A stretch of 5,515 nucleotides of DNA from Euryarchaeota archaeon UBA10 (GTDB taxonomy: Archaea > Thermoplasmatota > Poseidoniia > Poseidoniales > Poseidoniaceae): contig DAGO01000047.1 in NCBI GenBank assembly GCA_002498185.1, forward strand, positions 1,009 through 6,523, read 5' to 3'. Below, one piece after another: positions 1 through 5,042 of this stretch. A model generated the notes under the pieces. The model worked only from the letters and a program-made list of their open reading frames with translations, did not search any database and was not told the DNA's origin. Numbering within the stretch: the stretch's first letter is position 1; the number at the start of each line of letters is the position of its first letter. The translations under genes were made by a program, and so were the position numbers.

Positions 1-1
1 C

Positions 2-724
2 CCTGAATCGACCCTCGACCCGGTAACATGGGATGGAAATTGGGAAGAGGCAGATGCTGCAACTAAAGGCGAACAAGCTGGATTAGCGCTATCACTATTC
101 ATACCAATGGTCATTGCAATATGGACCGCTTCGAGTGCAATTCAACCTTCAATTGATATGACTGCTGGAGAGAGGGAAAGAGGGACATTAGAGGCTTTGT
201 TGTGCCTACCATGTTCGAGATTACAATTACTGATAGGTAAATGGCTAGCCGTTGCAAGCATCACTAGTGCCGGAGTGGCATTGCAAATTGGCGGTCTATT
301 ATTCGCAATAACTTACCTTGCGTCATCCTCAGTAATCGGCATTCCTTCCGTTTCTGCGATGAGTATAGCACTGCTGCTAGGAGCAGTAGTAATTTTTGCA
401 ATAATGGTAGTTGCTTTCGAATTGGCCCTAGCAATGAAAGCACACAGTGTCAAAGAAGCAGGTTCGCTACTTGGACCAGCAATTTTGTTCATCATTTTCC
501 CGGCACTGTTCACACAAGTAATCAACCTAGATAGTATCGAATCCTGGTGGTTCGCTGTACCATTGGTCAATATATTACTGGCCATGAGGGAATTATTGCT
601 AGATAGAATAATTCTAGAACACGTATTGGTTTGGTTGACGTCAAGCATACTGTATGCAGGGTTAGCTGCTTGGTTTGCTGCAAGACAATTCAAGCGGGAA
701 GATCTAGTGGCTTCTATTTCCTAA
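2..724 (+). CDS. ABC-2 type exporter permease, NatB-like (5' partial)
   Basis: Membrane subunit of an ABC exporter in the NatB/ABC-2 family, which moves sodium or other small substrates out of the cell using a separate ATPase subunit. The reading frame is open to the left edge, so the first Met at 107 is internal; 240 residues are visible. Numbering from the left edge, about six hydrophobic segments lie near 27-48, 82-107, 120-145, 156-174, 181-199 and 207-227. The family hallmark lies between the first two: the cytoplasmic stretch at 54-67 containing GERERGTLEALL, followed by a Pro/Ser/Arg segment and GKW. The C-terminus is short and basic (FKRED). The ATPase gene and the N-terminal helix with its extracellular domain presumably lie to the left of the window. 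The family is clear, but the substrate cannot be told from sequence. Confidence 0.85.
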   Translation, partial: PESTLDPVTWDGNWEEADAATKGEQAGLALSLFIPMVIAIWTASSAIQPSIDMTAGERERGTLEALLCLPCSRLQLLIGKWLAVASITSAGVALQIGGLLFAITYLASSSVIGIPSVSAMSIALLLGAVVIFAIMVVAFELALAMKAHSVKEAGSLLGPAILFIIFPALFTQVINLDSIESWWFAVPLVNILLAMRELLLDRIILEHVLVWLTSSILYAGLAAWFAARQFKREDLVASIS

Positions 725-747
725 GTCATTAGCATAATATACTACCC

Positions 748-764
748 GGTGTAAATAATACACC
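748..764. repeat. Perfect inverted repeat, 6-bp stem and 5-nt loop
   Basis: GGTGTA (748-753) pairs perfectly with TACACC (759-764) around the loop AATAA. It lies 23 bp after the permease stop codon. No T-run follows on the plus strand, so it is not a standard intrinsic terminator. It could stabilise the 3' end of the permease mRNA or serve as a protein-binding dyad. The symmetry is certain, but the role is not known. Confidence 0.5.
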
Positions 765-855
765 ATGGCAATAATCCATTGGCTAAAAGAAAGCATGCGT
801 GTTTGGGACGGCGGTTTAACTGCAAAAATTGCAAAAAGCAAAAAGGAACATCAAT

Positions 856-893
856 AATACTATAGTAATACTTGAGGAATACCTTGATATTCT
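856..893 (+). promoter_or_regulatory. Candidate promoter and tandem operator of the RHH-folE-queE-queC-queD operon
   Basis: AATAC occurs at 856-860, 867-871 and 878-882, exactly 11 bp apart, about one helical turn. The copies read on as AATACTA, AATACTT and AATACCT. The downstream gene starts at 914 with no visible Shine-Dalgarno site, which suggests a leaderless or short-leader transcript. In that case the AT-rich TTGATATTCTAT at about 883-894 is placed like an archaeal TATA box, and ACTATAGTAAT at about 859-869 is an alternative box. The boxes would then overlap or abut the TATA/BRE region, where a bound repressor blocks initiation. Ribbon-helix-helix repressors commonly bind tandem subsites, and the first gene encodes such a protein. 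The repeat is seen; the function is inferred. Confidence 0.4.
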
Positions 894-913
894 ATGGGCT
901 TTGCCACTAAATC

Positions 914-1090
914 ATGCCAAAGGTAAGTTTGGACATGCCGGCTCAGATTCTTGAAGACCTGAAATTGCATGTTGGTGATGATGCTAAATTCGTTAGTGTA
1001 GCTGATGCAATTAGAACTGCATGCCGCAAAATGCTAGACCAGTTAGACCTTATTGACGCCAGACATGGCCGAATGGAGGGTTCAGAATGA
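914..1090 (+). CDS. Small ribbon-helix-helix (CopG/Arc-type) protein, putative operon regulator
   Basis: A 58-residue protein with the ribbon-helix-helix layout: an N-terminal beta strand (KVSLDMP, residues 3-9), helix A at about 10-20 (QILEDLKLHVG), a turn, and helix B from about 28 to 45 (SVADAIRTACRKML). A short charged tail follows. Proteins of this fold dimerise, pair their strands and insert them in the DNA major groove; most are repressors and many regulate their own operon. Its TGA overlaps the folE start (ATGA, 1087-1090), so it is translationally coupled to the preQ0 genes. No Shine-Dalgarno site precedes ATG 914, in keeping with a first gene on a leaderless transcript. An 11-bp-spaced repeat lies 32 bp upstream. 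The fold call is good; regulation of this operon is inference. It could instead be an antitoxin-like orphan. Confidence 0.72.
   Translation: MPKVSLDMPAQILEDLKLHVGDDAKFVSVADAIRTACRKMLDQLDLIDARHGRMEGSE
1075..1080 (+). promoter_or_regulatory. Shine-Dalgarno site of folE
   Basis: GGAGGG ends 6 nt before ATG 1087 and lies inside the end of the RHH gene. It supports ATG 1087 as the folE start and coupled translation across the ATGA overlap. Confidence 0.7.
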
Positions 1091-1656
1091 TAACTAAAGA
1101 AGATGCTATGAGGGCAGTTAGTACTTTGCTAAAGTACATCGAAGGTGATGATGGACGAGAAGGACTAGTTGATACTCCAAAGAGAGTAATACAATCCTAT
1201 GAAGAAATATATTCTGGGTATGCAATGGATCCTGCAGAGGTGCTTTCTTCAACTTTCAATGGTGAAGGTTATGATGGAATTGTATTGTTACGAGATATTG
1301 AATTCCACTCGACATGTGAGCATCACTTACAGCCATTCAAGGGGAGAGCGCACGTTGCTTACATTCCAACTAACAGAATTGTAGGCATCAGTAAATTAGC
1401 GCGAATCGTAGAGTTACATGCACGCCGATTACAAAACCAAGAAAGAATCACCAAGGGAATTGCTGATGACTTAGAAGAGCACCTTTCACCCCTAGGAGCA
1501 GCAGTAATCATCGAAGCGGCACACGGGTGCATGCAGTGCCGAGGTGTGCAAAAGCAAAATGCTGTTATGACAACGAGTGCGATGCGCGGTGTCTTCTTCG
1601 ATAAAAATGAAGCTAGAAGCGAGTTGATGCAGTTAATTCAAAGTCCGTCATTGTGA
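1087..1656 (+). CDS. folE: GTP cyclohydrolase I, type IA (FolE)
   Basis: Converts GTP to 7,8-dihydroneopterin triphosphate, the first step of the preQ0/7-deazaguanine route here (the same enzyme also feeds folate and pterins elsewhere). It has 189 residues, close to the usual size of bacterial FolE. The zinc and active-site motifs are intact. STCEHH at 75-80 supplies C77 and H80, and HGCMQCRGV at 146-154 supplies C148. These match the Cys-His-Cys zinc set of the E. coli enzyme, with H146 as the catalytic His. The substrate region VGISKLARIVELHARRLQ (99-116) is canonical. It overlaps the RHH gene by 4 bp and is followed by queE after 9 bp. Many archaea use the type IB enzyme MptA instead, so a zinc-type IA enzyme within a que operon points to a bacterial-style gene set, possibly acquired laterally. 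The identity is confident. Confidence 0.95.
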   Translation: MITKEDAMRAVSTLLKYIEGDDGREGLVDTPKRVIQSYEEIYSGYAMDPAEVLSSTFNGEGYDGIVLLRDIEFHSTCEHHLQPFKGRAHVAYIPTNRIVGISKLARIVELHARRLQNQERITKGIADDLEEHLSPLGAAVIIEAAHGCMQCRGVQKQNAVMTTSAMRGVFFDKNEARSELMQLIQSPSL

Positions 1657-1665
1657 GATGGTCGA

Positions 1666-2262
1666 ATGGTCACATATCCAATAGTCGAGATTTTTCACTC
1701 CGTTCAGGGTGAAGCATTCCATGCTGGAATACCTCATGTTTTCATTAGATTTGGTAACTGCAATCTCAGATGTGAATGGTGTGATACAGACTTCCTAACC
1801 TTTGAGGAGATGCAACTTGAGGACATTGTTAATGAAGTCTTGCAGCACAACTGCAAAAGGGTCATTTTCACAGGCGGAGAGCCCTGTCTACAAGATTTGG
1901 ATACTATTGGTGCTGAACTAAAGAAGCATGGTATCAATTTGTCAGTTGAAACAAATGGCACAATCCCAGTACCCCAAATAATCGATTGGATTTGTGTATC
2001 ACCTAAAGATCAGGTTTATCCTAATGTAACAATAAAGCAGAGAATTGGTGATGAACTGAAAGTTGTATACTGTGGACAAGACTTGTCGATGTATGATGAA
2101 TTGAAGCAAGGATTTGAACACCATTTCATTCAACCTTGTTACATGGAAAACGATACTGTCGAGCAAAATGGTCGAAGTTTCGCTACGGTCGAAAACATCG
2201 TAAAAAATAATCCCGGTTGGCGTCTATCGCTACAAACTCACAAATGGATGGGGGTAGATTAA
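1666..2262 (+). CDS. queE: 7-carboxy-7-deazaguanine synthase (QueE), radical SAM
   Basis: Radical-SAM enzyme that contracts the ring of 6-carboxytetrahydropterin to 7-carboxy-7-deazaguanine (CDG), the third step to preQ0. It has 198 residues, a usual short QueE length. The N-terminal FHSVQGEAFHAGIPHVFIR (10-28) is typical. The 4Fe-4S cysteines are C32, C36 and C39 in NCNLRCEWCD, the CX3CX2C spacing. The SAM-contacting motif TGGEP is at 69-73, and VETNGT at 94-99 is also typical. The C-terminal SLQTHKWMGVD (188-198) matches the conserved QTHK end of the family. ATG 1666 is 9 bp after the folE stop; the nearby ATG at 1658 is in another frame. The stop TAA shares a base with the queC start (TAATG), so the two are coupled. 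Confidence 0.95.
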   Translation: MVTYPIVEIFHSVQGEAFHAGIPHVFIRFGNCNLRCEWCDTDFLTFEEMQLEDIVNEVLQHNCKRVIFTGGEPCLQDLDTIGAELKKHGINLSVETNGTIPVPQIIDWICVSPKDQVYPNVTIKQRIGDELKVVYCGQDLSMYDELKQGFEHHFIQPCYMENDTVEQNGRSFATVENIVKNNPGWRLSLQTHKWMGVD

Positions 2263-3350
2263 TGCGTGCAGTAATGGCATTAAGTGGAGGAATGGATTCA
2301 ACAGGCTTGTTAATCCATTTATTGTCCAAGGGATACAATGTAAGTTGTATTTCTTATGAATACGGCCAAAAGCACAATATCGAACTTGAGAGAGCTAAAG
2401 CAAACATCGATTACCTTGCCCAAAAAGGGTACGTTGTTGAACACCAGGTTGCCGATTTATCTTCAGCAATGGGCCTATTTCATTCAGCACTCACGAGCGA
2501 CGATATTGAGGTCCCGGAAGGACACTATGAAGAAGAACAAATGAAGGCAACAGTAGTGCCAAATAGAAATGCAATTTTTGCATCCATACTGTACGGATAT
2601 GCATTATCTGTTGCCTTACGTGAGGATACGAATGTAATCATCGCCTTGGGTGTTCATTCTGGAGACCATGCAATATATCCAGATTGTAGGCCTGAATTCT
2701 ATGACGCTATTGGTAATGCATTTTCAGTAGGTAACTGGGATAGTGAAAAGGTGTCTTTTCACCTACCATACATCGATGGCAATAAGGAAACAATATTGCG
2801 TGATGCCTTGATATCATGCCAAAAGTTAGACCTAGATTTCGATAAAGTATTCGCAAATACAAACACCTCATACAATCCAGATAAAGCTGGTCGCTCTAGT
2901 GGAACCAGCGGGGCCGATGTGGAAAGGATACTTGCCTTCCATGCAATTGGAAGAAAGGACCCAGTCGAGTATGTGACCTCCTGGGAAGAGGTGCTCGAGG
3001 GGGCACTAAAGGCACAATTGCGGCATTATGTTATGAAAGAAAATGGCACTGAAAGACCATTTACAGGAGAATATGACAAGCACTTCGCAGAGGGAAATTA
3101 TTACTGCGCTGGGTGTGACAAACTCCTATTCACATCCGATTCAAAGTTTGATTCGGGATGTGGATGGCCTGCATTCAGCCATGAAGCAGAGGATGCGAAT
3201 ATCACTCAATTGGAAGACACAAGTCATGGTATGAAGCGAATAGAAGTAAGGTGTTCAGAATGTGATTCGCATTTGGGACACTTATTCCACGAATACCGAG
3301 GTCCGAGATATTGCATCAACTCCATTTGCTTGAACTTTAGAGGTGATTAA
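2262..3350 (+). CDS. queC: QueC (7-cyano-7-deazaguanine synthase)-MsrB (methionine-R-sulfoxide reductase) fusion
   Basis: A 362-residue bifunctional-looking protein. Residues 1 to about 240 are QueC, which makes preQ0 from CDG, ammonia and ATP. The PP-loop SGGMDST is at 8-14, VVPNRNAIFASI at 98-109, GVHSGDHAIYPDCRPEF at 130-146, and the C-terminal ERILAFHAIGRKDPVEY at 221-237. Residues about 240-362 are a full MsrB/SelR domain, which reduces Met-R-sulfoxide. It has GTERPFTGEY (262-271), zinc cysteines C282/C285 and C331/C334, SGCGWPAF (298-305) with probable resolving C300, HLGHLF (337-342), and RYCINS (349-354) with catalytic C351. The four cysteines of the usual QueC zinc site (SCY...CGxCxxC) are replaced by S203, S213, S216 and D219. 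ATG 2262 overlaps the queE stop and begins directly with the PP-loop strand; an in-frame ATG at 2217 lies deep within queE and is unlikely. Domain identities are confident; the reason for the fusion is unknown. Confidence 0.92.
   Translation: MRAVMALSGGMDSTGLLIHLLSKGYNVSCISYEYGQKHNIELERAKANIDYLAQKGYVVEHQVADLSSAMGLFHSALTSDDIEVPEGHYEEEQMKATVVPNRNAIFASILYGYALSVALREDTNVIIALGVHSGDHAIYPDCRPEFYDAIGNAFSVGNWDSEKVSFHLPYIDGNKETILRDALISCQKLDLDFDKVFANTNTSYNPDKAGRSSGTSGADVERILAFHAIGRKDPVEYVTSWEEVLEGALKAQLRHYVMKENGTERPFTGEYDKHFAEGNYYCAGCDKLLFTSDSKFDSGCGWPAFSHEAEDANITQLEDTSHGMKRIEVRCSECDSHLGHLFHEYRGPRYCINSICLNFRGD
3340..3348 (+). promoter_or_regulatory. Shine-Dalgarno site that decides the queD start
   Basis: GAGGTGATT lies just before TTG 3352. 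A GTG at 3343 in the same frame falls inside this site, so it cannot easily be the start. The stop codon of queC-msrB overlaps the site's 3' end. Confidence 0.65.
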
Positions 3351-3351
3351 C

Positions 3352-3804
3352 TTGGCTAGATTTTTTTCGATTAAGAAATATGGGCACGAACGAGGACTAT
3401 CTGCAGCTTTCAGACAATGGAGGGCCGATAGTCATTGTAAATTCCTACATGGATACTCGCTCGAATTTGAGTTCGAATTTGGTGCACATGAGTTAGATGA
3501 AAGAAATTGGGTTGTTGATTTCGGTGGACTCAAAGAATTAGAATCCTGGCTCAGGAAGAATTTCGATCACAAAACCTTGGTTGCTTCAGATGACCCTAAA
3601 TTGTCTGAATTCAAATCAATGGAAGAAAATGGAATAATCGACCTAATTATTGTCGAATCAACAGGTGCTGAAATGTTTGCTAAAATGGCCATGGAATACT
3701 CTACTAAACTAATTGCAGAGAACTATGGCGACAGATGCTGGGTTGAAAGTGTAACAGTCAGGGAACACGGTGCAAATAGTGCGAAATGTAAAAGAAAAAT
3801 TTAG
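3352..3804 (+). CDS. queD: 6-carboxytetrahydropterin synthase-like protein (QueD family, non-canonical)
   Basis: Expected to convert dihydroneopterin triphosphate to 6-carboxytetrahydropterin between FolE and QueE. It has 150 residues from the TTG start, which gives the family-like beginning MARFFS. Visible motifs are YGHERGLSAAFRQWRADSHC (10-29) with probable catalytic C29, LHGY (32-35), NWVVDFGGLKELESWL (52-67), FDHKTLVASDDP (71-82) and REHGANSA (137-144). Canonical QueD binds zinc through AAH and HGH histidines; here these read AAF (F20) and HGY (Y35). H12 in YGH may replace a ligand. From memory, alphaproteobacteria have a very similar QueD branch with the same YGH, HGY and EHGANSA pattern, so this is probably a distinct working subfamily rather than a dead enzyme. 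Last gene of the operon, ending 13 bp from the convergent trmJ-like gene. Confidence 0.82.
   Translation: MARFFSIKKYGHERGLSAAFRQWRADSHCKFLHGYSLEFEFEFGAHELDERNWVVDFGGLKELESWLRKNFDHKTLVASDDPKLSEFKSMEENGIIDLIIVESTGAEMFAKMAMEYSTKLIAENYGDRCWVESVTVREHGANSAKCKRKI
3790..3799 (-). terminator. Candidate U-rich terminator for the minus-strand operon
   Basis: On the minus strand this reads TTTTTCTTTT. It lies about 20 nt after the trmJ-like stop and inside the last codons of queD, where it is the complement of Lys/Arg codons. Archaeal transcription commonly ends at T-runs in the non-template strand without needing a hairpin. Confidence 0.4.
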
Positions 3805-3817
3805 CGAAATAAGGCGA

Positions 3818-4636
3818 CTATTGATCATCCTTTGGTCTCACTCTTTTTCTTCTCTCTCTTTGCCAATTCGGGTCACCTGATTGCTTTTGGAGAGATGTTG
3901 CCCCTTGGACAAAAGCTCCAATCATCCTTTCTGCTTCTGAGTCAATAGGAAGGCCACGCAATATTACTCTGTCAAATACATCAGCAATCAGTTCATTTTT
4001 ATCACTGTCAAGGGAATGAGAGAATTCGGATATTGCCTGTTTCAGTATTTGTCTTAGTTCCGGTGTAACCGCTCGTTTTTTCTCTACTCCACGAATCATC
4101 TTACCTCTCTTCACCCTATCTCTGTGCAGTTCGTATACGCAATGGCCAACAGCCTGTGACAAATTTGCGATAGGATAGCCTTCCCATGTTGGAAGCGTAA
4201 GCAAAAAGTCACAGCGATCTAAGTCACTTGTTGAGAGGCCTTTACCTTCCTCTCCAAAGACTAGGGAAACTTTACCCTCAAAACCTCTTAACATTTCAGC
4301 AAAATCCCACGGTAAGACGAAATGACGTTTTAGTACCTTTGAGCCAACCTCGCGCTTTCCACTTGTTCCGATTACAAGAGAAGATTCAGATACTGCATCG
4401 TCCAAAGAGGTATAGACCCTTGTTGCATCTAAAATTCTTCCAGAATGCTTTGCTCTGTTTCTAGCTTCCTCGTCATCAGTAGAGCAATTAGGATTAACCA
4501 ACGCCAATTTATCGAATCCATGGTTCAACATTGTCCTGCAAATCGCACCCAAGTTGCCAGGGTGATTTATTCCCACTAAAACAATATCCAATTCATAATT
4601 TGAGTCGGGAAGAGGGATATCCATCCTGTCGCCCAT
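3818..4636 (-). CDS. TrmJ/SpoU-family (SPOUT) RNA 2'-O-methyltransferase
   Basis: Uses SAM to methylate a ribose 2'-OH in RNA, most likely tRNA. Archaeal TrmJ acts on C32, but the target here is inferred from family likeness. It has 272 residues. The three SpoU motifs are in order: HPGNLGAICRTMLNHGF (25-41) with catalytic-type R34, LVFGEEGKGLS (125-135), and LPTWEGYPIANLSQAVGHCVYEL at 148-170 with the NLSQAV core that lines the SAM-binding knot. A helical C-terminal extension (about 190-245) resembles that of archaeal TrmJ proteins. The tail is very basic (QRERRKRVRPK, 259-269). ATG 4636 overlaps the stop of the preceding 67-residue gene by one base (TAATG), so it is co-translated as the last gene of the ribosomal-protein operon. 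Exact subgroup and substrate nucleotide are open. Confidence 0.85.
   Translation of the reverse strand: MGDRMDIPLPDSNYELDIVLVGINHPGNLGAICRTMLNHGFDKLALVNPNCSTDDEEARNRAKHSGRILDATRVYTSLDDAVSESSLVIGTSGKREVGSKVLKRHFVLPWDFAEMLRGFEGKVSLVFGEEGKGLSTSDLDRCDFLLTLPTWEGYPIANLSQAVGHCVYELHRDRVKRGKMIRGVEKKRAVTPELRQILKQAISEFSHSLDSDKNELIADVFDRVILRGLPIDSEAERMIGAFVQGATSLQKQSGDPNWQRERRKRVRPKDDQ
3841..3861 (+). terminator. Candidate pyrimidine-tract terminator for the que operon
   Basis: A 21-nt unbroken run of T and C, including TTTTT at 3844-3848, begins 37 nt after the queD stop. It lies inside the 3' end of the trmJ-like gene, opposite its Arg/Glu/Lys codons. It is suitable for U-rich archaeal termination of the plus-strand transcript, but it is C-interrupted and so moderate at best. 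Confidence 0.35.
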
Positions 4637-4839
4637 TACATGACCTCCGCAATCCAGCGTGGGTCACAGGGAGCATAGAGAAAAACCACCGCATCCTCAT
4701 CGTTTTCTCTATCTGGCATGATGATTGAATGCTTACGAAAATTATGCTTATTTCGCAAGTGCGAAATTAACATCGTCAGTTCATCCTTACTGCCATGAAC
4801 ACTAACTGGTGTTCTATCCCAGGCGACTCTAATCGCCAT
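4636..4839 (-). CDS. Unrecognised 67-residue protein in ribosomal-protein operon
   Basis: I do not recognise this family. The sequence alternates likely strands (AIRVAWD 2-8, HSIIMPD 37-43, AVVFLYAP 50-57) with one amphipathic helix (SKDELTMLISHLRNKHNF, 17-34), suggesting a small alpha/beta fold. It has a single cysteine (C58), so it is no zinc ribbon. It has no signal peptide or membrane segment. Codon style and a good Shine-Dalgarno site (GAGGGT, 4850-4845) support a real gene. The site overlaps the eS17 stop codon, and the gene's own stop overlaps the next start. Its place between eS17 and an RNA methyltransferase hints at a role with ribosomes, tRNA or RNA. That is context only. Confidence 0.7.
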   Translation of the reverse strand: MAIRVAWDRTPVSVHGSKDELTMLISHLRNKHNFRKHSIIMPDRENDEDAVVFLYAPCDPRWIAEVM

Positions 4840-4848
4840 GAGTTACCC

Positions 4849-5040
4849 TCAGTCAGTACGGCGCTGGCGGTATCTTGTGACATAGCCAGCAATCCAATTG
4901 CGCAACTTCTTTGACTGGACATCAGTCAATTGCTCGACCATCTTCTTGTTGTGGTCGAAATCATCGGTGAACTTTTCACCGTGTTCCTCGCAAAGGATAA
5001 TCGCACGTAGTTTGATGAATGTTGGTCTAATGTTACCCAT
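4849..5040 (-). CDS. rps17e: Small-subunit ribosomal protein eS17 (S17e)
   Basis: Component of the archaeal/eukaryotic 30S/40S subunit. It has 63 residues, the usual archaeal length. Family features are the N-terminal MGNIRPTFIK (1-10), DFDHNKK (27-33) and the signature SKKLRNWIAGYVTR (43-56), followed by a basic end. ATG 5040 was chosen over an in-frame GTG at 5046. The GGAGGAG site at 5052-5046 leaves about 5-7 nt to ATG 5040 but overlaps the GTG, and MGNIR matches the family start. The eL31 stop is 2 bp upstream. In other archaea eL31 is often followed by aIF6 and the LX protein, so eS17 at this position is a different order. Confidence 0.93.
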   Translation of the reverse strand: MGNIRPTFIKLRAIILCEEHGEKFTDDFDHNKKMVEQLTDVQSKKLRNWIAGYVTRYRQRRTD

Positions 5041-5042
5041 TT

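Larger units (their letters stand above)
725..913. other. Intergenic region upstream of the deazaguanine operon
   Basis: This 189-bp gap between the permease stop and the RHH gene has no convincing gene. It holds a perfect inverted repeat at 748-764, three GCAAAAA copies at 822-828, 831-837 and 838-844, and a perfect 10-bp palindrome TACTATAGTA at 858-867. Three AATAC boxes start at 856, 867 and 878. Two overlapping mini-ORFs exist: ATG 765-857 (30 residues) and TTG 779-865 (28 residues, basic, with CxxC). Neither has a Shine-Dalgarno site. The base composition is AT-rich, as expected for a promoter region. Confidence 0.6.

Noticed and set aside
313..693. 126-residue minus-strand frame opposite the permease
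   Set aside because: It is antisense to a well-supported membrane protein gene, with no recognisable motif and no supporting start signal. It is a shadow frame.
765..857. 30-residue ATG frame in the intergenic region
   Set aside because: It has no Shine-Dalgarno site and no known motif, and it overlaps another mini-ORF in a different frame. Chance is the simpler explanation.
822..882. CRISPR-like repeat array
   Set aside because: The units are 5-7 bp with spacings of 7-11 bp, far too short for CRISPR repeats and spacers, and no cas gene is present.
2217..2261. Upstream in-frame ATG 2217 as the queC start
   Set aside because: It would add 15 residues lying wholly within the conserved end of queE. 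ATG 2262 gives the family start right at the PP-loop strand and the TAATG coupling.
3000..3030. QueC-MsrB fusion as a sequencing or frameshift artefact
   Set aside because: The frame is continuous, both domains are complete in one phase, and no disrupted remnant is seen at the junction. Artefact remains possible only as a clean in-frame deletion.
2262..3350. QueC-like protein of an antiphage system (Qat or type IV CBASS)
   Set aside because: The zinc-site loss made me consider this. However, the gene lies in a full folE-queE-queC-queD operon with canonical QueC substrate motifs, and no defence partner genes are present.
3343..3351. GTG 3343 as the queD start
   Set aside because: The GTG is part of the GAGGTGATT Shine-Dalgarno site. 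TTG 3352 follows at normal spacing and gives the expected MARFFS beginning.
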